The translations under genes were made by a program, and so were the position numbers. Below are positions 1 through 13,885 of a stretch of DNA of 64,000 nt, in pieces. Where the stretch lies: contig JAQFVV010001010.1 in the NCBI GenBank assembly GCA_028023455.1, forward strand, positions 62,001 through 126,000, written 5' to 3'. Origin of the DNA: Epiperipatus broadwayi (taxonomy: Eukaryota > Onychophora > Udeonychophora > Euonychophora > Peripatidae). How positions within the stretch are numbered: the first letter of the stretch is position 1; each line of letters begins with the position of its first letter. The notes under the pieces were generated by a model. It ran no database searches. It was given only the letters and a program-made list of their open reading frames with translations, and was not told the DNA's origin.

Positions 1-3000
1 ATTATCATCGTAGGCTATCGTATCAACAATTCTGTATATATGTAAGACCTATGGGACAGATCTCTAATTAAGCAGGGAGTAATCTCTTTAAAAATTTTTA
101 TTATATGAAATAACTGCGTAGGCCCTGATTTAACCTATATAATAGTTATTCGCATATTATAAACTTATGCCATGACTATTTACATTTTTTTTTAATGTAT
201 GTCCAAATAGTTATTATTTTATAAAATTTGGCATTACTGGGTTGTTTAATTTCATGATTATTTTATAACGTTTCTTCAGCAGACGTATACCCTGCTTCTG
301 ACGATTTAATTTAATGAGTTTCGTTTGTCTAAGTTCCACGAAAAATGGGGGAACATTCCTCTCATTTTTCAGACCAAGATGGTCTTATTATTTCTTGTTA
401 CCAATGCAGTGGATCGTTCCTGCCTGTTAATGAGAGTTATTTAGAGTTTGATGAAGATGCTCATTCCTTCATTCTATGGCCCATTTATTTTATGAAATTT
501 GGATCTAACTTCGCAATAGCGAAGATATTCCCGTCGTTGCATTATTATAAGACTTGGAAATGACATCGCGGAGGCGATCATATTCCAGTCTACCTCGTTA
601 TTTGTTTATTACTTTAACAATTCAGCACCGTCTTCTTTATTCCTTATATGTGTTAAAGCTTGATATTTAGGCATTGTCATGATTTATGCATTTATCTATT
701 TAACCATATTTTCTAAAGTTAATTAAACTTCACTTGCTTTATTTATTATTATGTACCTGCTTGAGGTATATCTACCCCAAAGATGAAATTTGTTCATTAC
801 CCAAGTCCCTTATTTATATATATGTTATACATTGAAACTTTGACATATGTACTCATTAATTAATGTTATACATTGAAACTTTGACATATGTACCATTAAT
901 TAGTGAAATTCCTATCTTATAAGTAATAGCAATCTAATTAAGTGGTAGTCATTTCTTTTGTTTATTTATTTGTAACTTTCTTACTAATAAAGTGTTTGTA
1001 TTTTATATATACATTGCATTGGGTGTCTTGTTTTGCCACAGGAAAGTCATATAGTTGTAATCTAGTTTTAAGAGTCTCTGCTCTCCCCGATCACCGAGCC
1101 TAAAAAAAATGGAGTAGTATGTAGTTTGGTATGAGTTGTGGGATTTAAGTCTCCCTAGTGGTGATTTTGTGGATATTAGCTTATTCTGACTGTTACAATA
1201 TGTATGTATGTATATATATTGTAATGGTAAGAAAAGTAGAGCTGCTTCAACCTAACCTAGAGATGCAGATAGAGGGGTTCGAACCTCATTTACTCCTCTA
1301 GATTACTACTAAGTGACTTACTCCCCAAACCTCACTAGAATTTAATCTTAATGTATGCACGGTGGGCAGGGAGAGAAAAGACCATGAAAAGAAATTTGTA
1401 CATATATAATGATCAGATGTACATACTGAAACAGACAGATCGAAGAATCGATCTTAGTTTCATGGTTGTCATTTAAGAACAGTAATTCTAAACCACTATT
1501 TACCCGCAATGAGACTTTTTCTATTCCAAGCCACATAAATTTTAAGTTATTTAGTTTGTGTTTGTTTAAAAAGAATTTAATGTAAAGAGTATGAGTATAA
1601 ATGTCACAAATCATGATGAATAATATTCATGTGTGTGTGGTTTGTGGATTTATATTAGCTCAATTTAAAAGTTTCAATTGCGTGGATATTTTCTTTAAAT
1701 TTTAATTTTGCAAATTATACAAAGTCATTTAAAAATGCTGATCAAAAGTCACATTCCTTTGATCAGTATTTGTAATCAAAATCTTACTTGTACAAAATGT
1801 ATACAATAATTAATTTGTACTTTGATAAATTAAGATAATGAATTTATATTTTGTATTCACGAATTCCGATATAATTGTTTTGTCAATTTAGAATCATGTA
1901 TTAAATTTAAAAATAAATGAAAACCGAACAATGGAAATGAGAAACGTAGAACTCTTATCAAGAAAGGCAAATGCTATTGTATAGTCAAAAATTAGATATT
2001 GCTGGAGGCCGGAAAATCAAAGGAGGCGGAGTCATGAACTAAACTAGGGCAGAAAGGTCAACCGTAGCCATCTTAGAGACACTCTAACTTTTGACTTGGC
2101 TGTGCTTAGATCGTCTCGAGCTACAGCAAAGTAGTTGTTCCAGAGAAATCACTTCAACCATTATTAAGAAGTTGCCCGGTAAACTGCAATAATGATGGGC
2201 TAAGTCCGAAGCTGATCCCTGTTCTGCCAATTTAAATCTTTCGTACCGCTGATCTGTAATGTTTTCCGTGCTTCCACTCTTCCAAATTCCAACATTTAAA
2301 TTAACCATGCCGTTCTAAGAAATTCAAAATGCGCGCCTACGTTCTTCATACATATCACCGCAAGAAGAAAAGCCGGACGAAGAAAGAATGGTAACTTTTG
2401 TTACATGAACTTTTTAACTTTCCTCTCAGTAATAATTTTAAATTTAATCTGTTAACCTAATTAATTGCATGTAAATTTCTTGTTTTCCATTTGAAAATGT
2501 TACCCAAAAAAAAAACCTGTCAGTAAATTTCTTCTCTAATATTTCTGTGCTCTAGTCTTTAGATGATAATTATTAATATTTGTGCCTACTAATAATCCAT
2601 TTGTGAATACATTTATATTTTTACTATTAATTAATTTACAAACAAACGATGCCAATAATAAGAATATTTCTCAACTCTAATTAAAGTCAGTAAAGGTTAT
2701 CTCATAATATTTATTATATTCATTTTGAAAGTAATTTTCTTTTATCGAAATAAAAAAATTGTTTCATTTATGTTGAGTTGAGAGATATTCAAGTATTTTT
2801 ATTGTTTCTTTTACTTTGTCATGATATTTTAATCTACACTCCAAATCTCAAATACTTAAAATAGTCTAAAATTTTATTATATTTTTTATATATTAGTACG
2901 GAGTAATAATAATAAGTGAATATTTTATTGCTATTATTACCTTCCGAACAATCTGGGGAGTTATGGGTTTCAGAGTGGAATTAATTAATTATTACTTTTG

Positions 3001-6000
3001 CGATCGTTTGATTTCGCCATGTTATTATTGAATAGTTATATCAGGCTGTTGCGTAGAACATTTACGGATAGATAAAATGGTTTATATAATTTCGTTTTAA
3101 AATCCACTTCTGATCACTCTTCCTCGATGTTACGGTGGCAATGCCTTTACCTTCGCCTAAGTTGGCGTCTCGTTTTACTACCAGTTGGAGAGAAAGAAAT
3201 TCTTCTCCAGGTAATCTCTTGGATCACCGGGGTTCGAAAATGATCCCGGCTGGTTGTAGTGTCTCGGATCTACTTGGGGGCATTAAGACTTATCAAAGTA
3301 CAAGCCGCCCGGTATTCCGTCCATGCACCGCAAGTTATTATTGTAGTGTACCTTAATCCTTGCAACCATCAGTACATCAGTATTATATATTATATTTTTA
3401 TATGAAACCGCCTCCCATTTATCCGTATACGCAATGGTTTGAATCTATTAAATAAAACAACTTAATATAAGCTAGTAGTTAAATATTTTAAGTGCTCCAA
3501 TTACTCTGATTCTCACATCAACCTGTACAACCATTTAAACACATAAATATTGGCATGAGTTTGTTAATCAGTACAAACTGATTATTGATGACTAGCAGCA
3601 ATTTATTATAAAATACATATGAGAATTTTACCGTACCTGTAAATAATATTATTCAATGCTTTCAATAATTTATTAAAAATTTATCTAACCTAATTTTGTC
3701 TCTTGCATTACTACTCTCAATATCTAGTCAACCACCTGCTGTCTGTATCGACAACTTAAATATATACATTAAATTATTAGCGTACCAATATCCCGACTAT
3801 AAGGTATCTATGAAATAGCTGATTGTAGGTAATTTAGTCTGTGTTTTTCGATGAGCTAGTAAAGGGAAAACCCCGTACTGTTGTAATATTGTCATCGGTG
3901 GGTCATGCCAGGGTTTTGGGTTTGAATTTAGTTTGCATTTTGGAATTTATTCCTAGACGTGGACTGGGTTTGAATTCGGATTACTGTGTGTGATTAAGCA
4001 TGGTGATTTTTACCGGTACAATACGTATGTCACAAAAGAAAACAATACTAAATGGTTTTATTTATAGTGAATGAAAGATAACAGAAACTTTTATTATTTA
4101 CATTAAAAGAATTCATACAATGCTTTATTAATAGTGTCACAGGCTATTTTCACTGCAACCGGATAGACATATATGAAAGATCCATTGATCGTAATGATAA
4201 AAACAGACAAAATTTTACATTTATAATTTCTTCTTTAAAATATTCCAGCCAATGGAAGTGTTATGTAAAAGAAATCAAGAGAGAGAGAGATAATTTATTA
4301 ACTCTATGGATGGGGAACATGAAATTAAATAGGTGGTCAAACTCAACTAAACACTTTGGACCGGTTTGAATCATAGCACTGCTTATGATTAAAGAAAATG
4401 AGAAAGTAACCCCCAGCAGGAATTTCCAGCTATAATTGAAACATTTCAATGAGATTTTGAGAAAGATTTCCTAATAAATATAAATATACAATACCATGCA
4501 CAAAGGCGATAGCATATAGTGGGCTGTGAGGCTCGAGACATGACAGTTACCAAGAGGTTAACACAAGACCGGACAGCTCTCAATCTCTAAACTAGGTTAG
4601 AGAGAAAAATGGAACCCGTTTGCTAAACATGTGACCCGGATTCAGAATCGGACTTTTATTGCTTATGTCCAGTTACATAAATTGAAGGAACTGAGATCGA
4701 CATGAGATCCAGAACATTTTATTTATTTTAAGAAGATCCAAATGTAGGTATGTTAACCTAAGCAAACTTGGCAAAAAGAAGCACTGTAATATATGCTGAG
4801 CAGCCCGGTAGATCAACCGAGGGATGATACCATATAAGTACGATCAATGACCTTTAAATTTAAAAAGAAACCATCTGCAAAATATATATATTAAGAAAGC
4901 TCAACTACCACTGAAAAAGCCACAGAAAAATAGTAACTTCACTTTTATAAAATTTGAATTGTTAAAAAAAACAAATGGGTGGATATTTTATTGATTTAGT
5001 TCAAGTTTAACCGACCAACCATAGAGCCAATGCTGTCTAATAATCTTTAATACATATACACATTGTCAAAATGTACTCTCTCTTATTACTAAAATATAAA
5101 TGCAAACGTTTTATTTCACGCTCCTTAAAATATAACTTTAAATTTGTAACCCTTCATTGACTAAAATATAAAGGCATTTGATAAAGATCTTTCTTTTATA
5201 TATATCAAAAAAAAAAAAAATCAAATTAAAATATTGAAAAGTTTTCTAATAGAATATTTAGCAATTAAATCTTGATTTTAAAAATAGGGTTTTGCACCTT
5301 CTATGATTTGCTTCCTTTTTCTTTCCAAAATATCTATATAAAATAAATAACTTAATTACTGGAGTATAATGGCGGAAAGTTAAACAAAGTAATTTTCAAT
5401 TAAATTTATAAAAGCTATCGCTGCCATTATATATAATAACCACACCCATTACGATATAAAAAAAAAGAAAAGAAAGCAATTAATGAAATACCATTTTACA
5501 AGATATGAATACGTAGATTAAAAAAAAAAACATATATATAAAAAAACATAATTCTAGAGTGAATTTGTAAATTACAAAGAAATTTTTATGTGAATTTATG
5601 GTAACGTTACCAGTAACTCGATGGGGTGGGTCAAGATGAGTTCATTAGAGGTTTACAGCAAGTCTTCTCAGTTCTTCAACTTTGTTTTTCCATGTTTGAG
5701 GGCAGATATTCACGGATATAGGGTAGACACTTTAGTTCTCTGGCTGGATTACATGATTACGACTCCGGCCTCAGGAACAGCTCAGGAGAGCGAAGGCAAA
5801 GAGGTTACCCTCGCATTTTTGCAGAGCAACACATTTCTGGATTTTTTATTTATATGCTGAAAGAATAGAGTGCAGCTTGAAGTAAGTACAGCAAGCAAGA
5901 GTTCGCTATATTGTCCAATCTTTCAGCAAAATTTCTTCCAACAAAATTCTTAATATTTCTCTCTGACCTTCATTCAGCACAGGTTACCAGTAGCATAAGA

Positions 6001-6454
6001 CCAAGAACAAAAGAAAAGTTCTTTACTTATACCCTTTTTTCCATTATGTTTTTAATCTTCTAATTAGTAGTGAATCATGCCCATTGTTTCAAATTTTTCC
6101 TGTTATCTATTATTTTATCTGATTCAGAAAAATGTTTTATTAATTAATTCCTTTTCTTAATGGATTCTATTTAATTAAGAAAATTTTTATCTTATCGAAT
6201 TCTACCAAATATATTTTAAAAATAGTTGCAAATATAATTTTAACTTTCTACATTTTATTTTATTAAATCTTTTCTCTTTAACACAATTCTTTCTTTAATT
6301 TAGGCAACTATTTGAGAAAACGATAAATTTAGTTTGAAAAAGAAACATACATTTACTGTGGTTGGACTTAGGGTCTTAGTTAGTCCACAGTGAATGGTGA
6401 AGTGTGCATATATATATATGCACAGCTTCAATATATATATATATAATGATGAAA
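1..6454. other. non-coding stretch, no recognisable gene
   Basis: No open frame here reads like a known protein. The stretch looks a little less AT-rich than the rest. Small GC-richer islands occur near 2000-2400, 3110-3340 and 4500-4680, and I could not identify them. Two spots carry tRNA B-box-like words (GGTTCGAACCT near 1276 and GGGTTCGAAAATGATCCC near 3229) that could be old SINE pieces, but no convincing A box or tail was seen. A minus-strand frame at 2084-2308 (74 codons) lies in one island and could be an exon, but no clear splice sites support it. Confidence 0.5.
822..902. repeat. two-copy tandem repeat, about 41 bp unit
   Basis: The unit that begins ATGTTATACATTGAAACTTT and ends CATTAATTA occurs twice back to back (822-862 and 863-902). 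The copies are almost identical, differing by one inserted base. This is a simple local duplication with no visible function. Confidence 0.9.
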
Positions 6455-6525
6455 GCACAAGTTAACAACTAATTTGGAAATAGTGAATCAGTATACATTA
6501 TATAGTGATTTTATGAACAAATATT

Positions 6526-6810
6526 TTGGCATCTTTTGATTACTATAGCTTGTGTTCAGTGGTACTACTGTGTGGAAAGTTTGTTACACATAAATGGAAA
6601 AATATGGGTGATTTAATCTGCAAGTTGTGTAAGAAAAACAAAGAAAATATTAGGCATCTGTTAATTGAATGTAAATACCTGAAAGCAGAACGGATACAAA
6701 TAATAAAGTTGTGGAAGAATAAAAATAGACAAAGTGATTATACAGAAAGTGGCTTAATGGTTTTATGGTGGGTTTGGGAAAAGACAAGGGGGGGGTTAGA
6801 AAGGCCATGA
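6526..6810 (+). pseudogene. LINE ORF2 C-terminal fragment (zinc-finger tail), copy A
   Basis: A 94-codon open frame whose middle reads CKLCKKNKENIRHLLIEC. This is the C-x2-C...H-x4-C knuckle that sits near the C-terminus of many LINE ORF2 proteins, after the reverse transcriptase. The residues before it (HKWKN) and after it (KAERIQIIKLW) also fit such a tail. No RT or endonuclease lies upstream, so this is the 3' end of a 5'-truncated LINE. From 6655 onward it belongs to a 2.56-kb segment repeated at 12351. The clade cannot be settled from so short a piece. Confidence 0.6.
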
Positions 6811-7814
6811 AGTTGACAAAGATTATGTTGTGGAAATAGGATAGAATAGGCTAGAGAATAATATGAGAAAACTTAGGGGGGGGGGATGGAAATGAAAGAC
6901 AAAGTGGCTAACAAGTTTCTCTGGGGATAGTTGCTAAGAGATTTCTGACTCCATATAAAATGTGACAGTACATCACATTATATCATCAACATCACTGTTT
7001 TAATAATTGTTATTTCAGTTATTACAAGTTTAAATTATTCATTTGTTGACTTTTCATAGAATAGCACAATTGTTAAATATTCATGACTGCTGTATTTTGC
7101 ACAATATTTTAGAAAGATAGTATTTAAGATTGTTTACTTTAAAATTGAACTATTGCTTATCAGCATATTATATTTTTGTTGTTCAATATTAGGAAGCAAC
7201 ATATTAGCCATATTGTTATAAATGTAATCCATTATGAGAATCAAATGTTTTAATAAACTTGTGGAATAATTCCATTATCTTAATTATGTCGTTATTGAAG
7301 ATATATTGTCTAAGTAATGAAAAATAAAAATAACATTGAAATGTAATATGTGTAACATATTTTCTGGGAAATCTAAAAGATTTTCTTGTAGAGTTCAAAT
7401 TAAACCAGAAATGACCTATTAAATTCTTTTTAATTAGTTTTATATCTTGAAGCAGATTAAAAATAACTTTTAACTTGAACTGTAGTATCCAATATTTTGC
7501 AATTTAATTGGAATCTATGTTGTGTATAGTTTTGTGCATAGATCTTTGCATGAATAAATGACTTTTTTTAATATGTCTATTTTTTTGCATTAGCAATCTT
7601 GTGTTTAATTAATATAGCAATTGAACATGTTCAAATAAATGGTGTGTGAAAATAATTGATTCAGAATGTGGTGATGTTTTTAATAAATTATTTGTAGTTG
7701 GTATTGTTTTTAGTATTGGATTAGTTTATTCCTAGTATAAATACAAATGTAGCAATTGGCTAAGCTTTACTAAAAGAAAAATCTGCATTAATTGACAGTA
7801 ATTTTGAAAATTGT

Positions 7815-7879
7815 AAACTACTATATATGTGTGTGCTGTATGCACAGATAATGAAGCTAATAAATATATATAATTTGAT
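7815..7879 (+). repeat. internal arm of an inverted repeat (copy A; partner lost)
   Basis: This stretch around TGTGCTGTATGCACAGATAA equals the arm at 13511-13571 in copy B, which pairs with 14905-14966. In copy A the matching right arm is absent because homology stops at 9218. Confidence 0.6.
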
Positions 7880-8189
7880 GCAAGATATTAAGTTACTTTA
7901 AATATAAGAATATTGATTTATTTCAGCTAAGCACTTTCAAGAGACTGCTTTCTCTCATACTCATAGCTGCTGTTGTTAAAACTGCATTTTAAAAAAGAAA
8001 ATTTATGCAAAGTGATGCAACTCTTGACATAACAGAGCTTTACTGATCTAATGACAACTCACAATCCACTGAGATCATCAATTACACACTTATAACTAGT
8101 GACTGTCCACCCACATGCACCAAATTAATTTATGAATTCCTAAAGTGGCTTGACCAGAATATAGTCTCAACTTTCAGAATAAATGGTTC

Positions 8190-9027
8190 AAAATGATCAA
8201 TGGTTGGCCAATGGGTCTACCACTCAGTGTCATAATTTCTAGCATTGTGCTGAACCATCATGAAAAGCTTATATTACTGAGTTTCCTAAGCTAAACTCCA
8301 CATCTCATATACCTATGATATATGGATTATATATTCATTGCAGCCCTTAACCACAGTAATTCTGAACTGCATACCAGTCTCCAGAATATCTCTAAACTTA
8401 CTAACACCCACAAAGCTGAAAGCCAAACACAAAAGGTCAAATACCTGGACATAAGTCTAAGCAGAAACTACAATCATCTGGATTACACTATGAGATTTAA
8501 CCAGTTGAAGTAAAGGTACAACTCATCCTACATCATATGCACTTTACTCCCATAAACTGGCAGGCTTATCCTCATTTTTGTTTAGAAATCACATGCTATG
8601 TAAATATGAAGCAGACAAATGGCACAATCTTAATCAATACACAGCTGCTGTAATTAAAATAGGATACTTAAAAATTTCTATCAACAGGAAAGTCAACAAA
8701 TTCTATCACAAAATTAACTGCAACCACATCAAAGACAATAAACCAATAATTCTGATACCATATGTCCAAACCTGGTTCAAATGTCTCAACAATAAGCTAT
8801 ATAAAGACTTCATCATCACATATCATTCACCTCCAAATACAAACAGTCTTATCAATAATTTCAATGATATAATCACACCTGAGATCACTCAGGTTGTGTA
8901 CAAGATGATCTTCCCACAGGCTGACTTCCAGGCTGCATGTTATGGTGAGACTAGAACCAACATTGCCAACAGGGTGGCTCAGCACAAATTCCTGTACAAT
9001 CAAATGTACAATAAAACCAAACAATAA
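8190..9027 (+). pseudogene. Penelope-like RT and GIY-YIG-like fragment, copy A
   Basis: Broken coding remains in order. NGWPMGL near 8203 is the RT segment that lines up with NGWPMGL of the fuller PLE at 27.9 kb. YMDYIF at 8319 sits where YVDDVF is found there, so the second catalytic Asp has become Tyr. YLDISLSRN...LDYTMR corresponds to FLDLKITRN...LDYYMT. FLFRNHMLCKY at 8575 corresponds to FLFRNDNLCKY. Then comes a 149-codon frame ending CYGETRTNIANRVAQHK, which resembles the GIY-YIG-type nuclease tail of PLEs. Stops and frame changes separate the blocks. The RT is dead; the N-terminal half of the protein is absent. Confidence 0.75.
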
Positions 9028-9218
9028 GGCAATTCCATATATTTTGAGCATGAAAGAACAACAGGCCATAAATTTGGGCCCACATCTGCCAACATTATTT
9101 GTTCAGAAAGACAGATGCTAAACGCAACATTAGAGAAGTGTTTTTATAGCAAGCAATCCTAAGTCTATTAATAGAAGAAATGCCTGCTTTGCCCTGTAGC
9201 TTGCATCTAATTATATAT

Positions 9219-12200
9219 TGAAGCGGAATCTGAGATTCAGATTGCGCTTCACAGCCCACTTCCAATCTTCCGCTACCAACCTAAATTCAAACCCTATTCT
9301 TGCATATATATTCCACTCACTAACACATTTGTTTGTATCTTTTAGTTTGAGTATTATTAACTAACATATGTATTAACGAAGATATTGGCAGAAATATCTG
9401 AATTTAAACATGCAAAATAAAATTAATAAATGTAGCATCTGAAAATTCGTATACGCAATAGGGGATGGGGGATTAATTATAACGGACTTATAATATCAAA
9501 ATATATTATAATTTCTGTATTAATTTGTTTTATAAAAGTTATAATAATTGTTTGTTAATTGCAGCTCAGATATCTACTGATATTGTAGAGACAAAGGTAC
9601 TGAGTAAATATTTATTGGAAAAGTTCGTTATATGTAAGTTTATAAAATTGTGTTTTTAAATTATTTTTGCCATTAAACTATACTTTTCTTTTAAATCCAA
9701 TATGGAAGATGCAATTGTAATTAGTCAAAATTAGTTAAAGGTGAGAAGCGTAATCTTGTATAATATTCTAACATAACTTTAATTAAAAGTTTCTCTAGAA
9801 TCAAAAGTAGAAACTAAACTTAATTGATTTACTTTTGTTACAAACATTTTCTTTTATCAAAATTAATTAAAGTTTGAATACTTATCTAACAATGGCATCT
9901 TCCATCACAATGGGTAAAAGCTTGTATACGAATTCTTTAGGAAATTAGATTGCAATGACCAATCAGAAAGGGATTCAAAAAATACCAAGGCATGGGATAA
10001 TTAAAAATTATTTTTAGGAGAGTAAATAGGACCGTCAAGGAGAGCAGTCACCAAGAAAGTTTGCGTTCGTTAACTTCAATGTGTACTGAGTAAATCTAAG
10101 TCGCCTTTCTCACCATTCGAGATGGCTTTCCCTGAAATCTGTGCCCATGGATCCTGAAACTCATAGACTATAATTATATGCTTGTTCGTTAAATAATAAA
10201 CTTACTACCTGCCTGAATAACTGCTTAACAAACTAGATCTAGTTCTCCGAGGGAATCCGAAATCATCAAAAGAACAGCCAAGTTTGTACAGAGGTAACAA
10301 TTTCAAATGCTGCTAGACTCTTAAAGTTACCGTGAATAATTTTAACTTTCACTATCTATTTCTTTAAACATGTTGTAAAGCTTTTATTTGTAAAATTTAA
10401 TATTAGTTATGAATCAATTTGTAAAATTCTTACCTTTTTGTTAATTGTACCTCGTTCTCTCTATATATAACTTAGCTGTAATCTCTCCTACATTAAACCT
10501 CTCATGAATAATTGTTAATTCTTAATTTCACGTCTAAGCGGCAATACTTTATTTTCATTATTATATTTTATACTTTCAGATACTCAATTATATGTCGATA
10601 ATTTCCCCCCAGAATCGCAAATGCTTACGCTATCTCTTTTAATAAAAGAAAACCCTCCTTACTTTTAGAGGGTAATTAATCTAGTATTATTTTAAAACAA
10701 CTTTGTTATTCTCAGTATAGCGGGTGCCTGCCAGTCTGGGGAAATAAAATCAGAGTTTGATAATTCTTGTACAGTGTTATTTTCAACAACTAAGTAAAAA
10801 TCTATTTTCGTAGAAATGTTTTTTTTGTTAATTAAATAATAGCGCTAACTTCTAAAATCTGCAATTAGATTTTATATGAATTAAATTAATATTACTTTCT
10901 TGAAATCAATAGCCACCACCGACTTTATATATATTTAATAATACGAAAAGTATTTATTTATTAAAAGCATTCAAAACCAAAGATTTATATTATTTATCCG
11001 TTGTGAAAAGTTTATGTGTAGTTTAAAGTAATACAGAAGGGGGGGGGGAATCCTTTAGTTCTATTAGCTCTATTATATTAGCATAAAATGTAATTCTTCC
11101 ATATCCACGTAGTAATCAAATCATACCAGTATGCTGGGTTTTTATTAATAAAAATAGGCGATAATTCTTTATTACTTAGTTAAATATCAATATATTTATA
11201 TTAATGCAAGCGTTACGTGTATACCGGCCTTTCGTTATATATATACCTTTGTGCTTCATTCATTTTTACTTCCAATACCAAGGACAAGGTTTGGCAAACC
11301 TCTTTGGATTTCTTCAGCGCGTGATATTATTGCATAGGGTTCGCTCTGGCAAAAGTCCAGCCTATGGCAATTCAATAAAGCGCCTTCTTCGTTGTTTATG
11401 ACCCGACCCTGCCGACATTTGCAGAGAGTCGCTTTCCTTAACGGTGAATTGAAGCATCTTCTTAGATCTTAGAATAGATCGTTCCATTGCCATCATACAC
11501 GTACCGCTCTCCCATATTTTGTTCTTTTTAAAAGCCTATTAATTCTCCTAAACCGTACTGTTACGATTATACTAAATGGATTGCCATTTTTTAATATATA
11601 TTTCATTCACACTTTCAGATACGACACTTCTGCCATTATTATTATTTCCCAAATTAGCTTCCCACACACGTTCTTATATAGCAAATGCAAATATTAATTA
11701 AATAAAATTACCCTTATCATCCAACTGAATAAACTTACGTATTGGTACGAGTGCTATTGTTTTACTAATGGTGGATTCAAAGAACTTTATGTAACTGTAG
11801 TCTAGCGCTATTATTAAAAATCTTATGTATCACAGTCCATCGATAAATTATTGACATATAAATAGCCGCAATAGAATAAAGCCATGAATTATTTGTTATT
11901 GATGATTAAATATGTTCATTGTATAGTATTGTAAGGGAGGTTAATGTTGTCCAAGGGAGATAAACACCCATTTTATTTACATTGTAACACCAATAACGTT
12001 TGCAATCATATATATTTCAAGTTGATTTAATAAATTTTATATCCTTCTAAATATCTAAGTCATTGTTTCATTTATTGATTAGAAATAATTTTGATGTAAT
12101 ATAAAAAGGTTTCCCTTACTAGATGATTGAAAATCGTTAATTATAATATCCTAGACATGAACCAAGTTCGAATAAGAGTCTTTTTGTGTCACGACTTTGT

Positions 12201-12350
12201 GATGCCGGCGGGGTAGGAATAAATTAGATCAGTATCATTGGAATTGTTGCTCATAAGTTGGTAGATCTGGAAAATAGGCAAATAGGGCAGAGTTCATGAA
12301 TGTTCCTGACCTATGTATCTTGCACAGGATTGGATTCGAGGTACTTTTGC
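9219..12350. other. spacer between repeat copies A and B, no recognisable gene
   Basis: AT-rich DNA with a GC-richer patch near 11200-11480 that I cannot identify. No open frame looks like a known protein. The left flank of copy B (to 12350) has no resemblance to the LINE sequence that precedes the same point in copy A, so the copies part sharply there. Confidence 0.5.
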
Positions 12351-13510
12351 CATCTGTTAATTGAATGTAAATACCTGAAAGCAGAATGGATACAAATAAT
12401 AAAGTTGTGGAAGAATAAAAATAGACAAAGTGATTATACAGAAAGTGGCTTAATGGTTTTATGGTGGGTTTGGGAAAAGACAAGGGGGGGTTAGAAAGGC
12501 CATGAAGTTGACAAAGATTATGTTGTGGAAATAGGATAGAATAGGCTAGAGAATAATATGAGAAAACTTAGGGGGGGGGGAATGGAAATGAAAGACAAAG
12601 TGGCTAACAAGTTTCTCTGGGGATAGTTGCTAAGAGATTTCTGACTCCATATAAAATGTGACAGTACATCACATTATATCATCAACATCACTGTTTTAAG
12701 AATTGTTATTTCAGTTATTACAAGTTTAAATTATTCATTTGTTGACTTTTCATAGAATAGCACAATTGTTAAATATTCATGACTGCTGTATTTTGCACAA
12801 TATTTTAGAACGATAGTATTTAAGATTGTTTACTTTAAAATTGAACTATTGCTTATCAGCATATTATATTTTTGTTGTTCAATATTAGGAAGCAACATAT
12901 TAGCCATATTGTTATAAATGTAATCCATTATGAGAATCAAATGTTTTAATAAACTTGTGGAATAATTCCATTATCTTAATTATGTCGTTATTGAAGATAT
13001 ATTGTCTAAGTAATGAAAAATAAAAATAACATTGAAATGTACTATGTGTAACATATTTTCTGGGAAATCTAAAAGATTTTCTTGTAGAGTTCAAATTAAA
13101 CCAGAAATGACCTATTAAATTCTTTTTAATTAGTTTTATATCTTGAAGCAGATTAAAAATAACTTTTAACTTGAACTGTAGTATCCAATATTTTGCAATT
13201 TAATTGGAATCTATGTTGTGTATAGTTTTGTGTATAGATCTTTGCATGAATAAATGACTTTTTTTAATATGTCTATTTTTTTGCATTAGCAATCTTGTGT
13301 TTAATTAATATAGCAATTGAACATGTTCAAATAAATGGTGTGTGAAAATAATTGATTCAGAATGTGGTGATGTTTTTAATAAATTATTTGTAGTTGGTAT
13401 TGTTTTTAGTATTGGATTAGTTTATTCCTAGTATAAATACAAATGTAGCAATTGGCTAAGCTTTACTAAAAGAAAAATCTGCATTAATTGACAGTAATTT
13501 TGAAAATTGT

Positions 13511-13571
13511 AAACTACTATATATGTGTGTGCTGTATGCACAGATAATGAAGCTAATAAATATATATAATT
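13511..13571 (+). repeat. inverted-repeat arm 1 (pairs with 14905-14966)
   Basis: About 61 bp around TGCACAGATAATGAAGCTAA. Its reverse complement is found, with several mismatches, at 14905-14966. The arms enclose the whole PLE-derived part of copy B (about 1.45 kb). PLEs are known to carry terminal repeats in direct or inverted order, so this may be their end structure. Confidence 0.75.
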
Positions 13572-13885
13572 TGATGCAAGATATTAAGTTACTTTAAATA
13601 TAAGAATATTGATTTATTTCAGCTAAGCACTTTCAAGAGACTGCTTTCTCTCATACTCATAGCTGCTGTTGTTAAAACTGCATTTTAAAAAAGAAAATTT
13701 ATGCAAAGTGATGCAACTCTTGACATAACAGAGCTTTACTGATCTAATGACAACTCACAATCCACTGAGATCATCAATTACACACTTATAACTAGTGACT
13801 GTCCACCCACATGCACCAAATTAATTTATGAATTCCTAAAGTGGCTTGACCAGAATATAGTCTCAACTTTCAGAATAAATGGTTC

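Larger units (their letters stand above)
6655..9218 (+). mobile_element. 2.56-kb repeated unit, copy A (LINE 3' end plus decayed PLE)
   Basis: This segment matches 12351-14914 with only about a dozen visible substitutions, roughly 99.5% by eye. It starts inside the LINE zinc-finger tail and ends in an AT-rich word (CTAATTATATAT). The two copies have exactly the same offset, 5696 bp, at both ends. The unit carries an unassigned AT-rich middle (about 6960-8100) and a decayed Penelope-like RT and endonuclease region (about 8190-9030). Copy A stops at 9218, whereas copy B continues into an inverted-repeat arm. The unit is either a repeat family or a local duplication that was later trimmed. Confidence 0.8.

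Noticed and set aside
345-563. 72-codon plus-strand frame
   Set aside because: No family resemblance and no supporting signals; length expected by chance.
1255-1300. tRNA gene around GGTTCGAACCTC
   Set aside because: No acceptor stem, D arm or anticodon arm can be drawn around it.
2084-2308. Minus-strand 74-codon frame in a GC-richer island, possible host exon
   Set aside because: No convincing splice donor or acceptor, no recognisable domain and no second exon found.
3135-3356. 73-codon frame in a GC-richer island with a B-box-like word
   Set aside because: Does not read like a known protein and no A box or second copy was found for a SINE call.
8827-9069. Minus-strand 80-codon frame opposite the PLE nuclease (also at 14523-14765)
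   Set aside because: Shadow of the plus-strand PLE frame, duplicated along with it.
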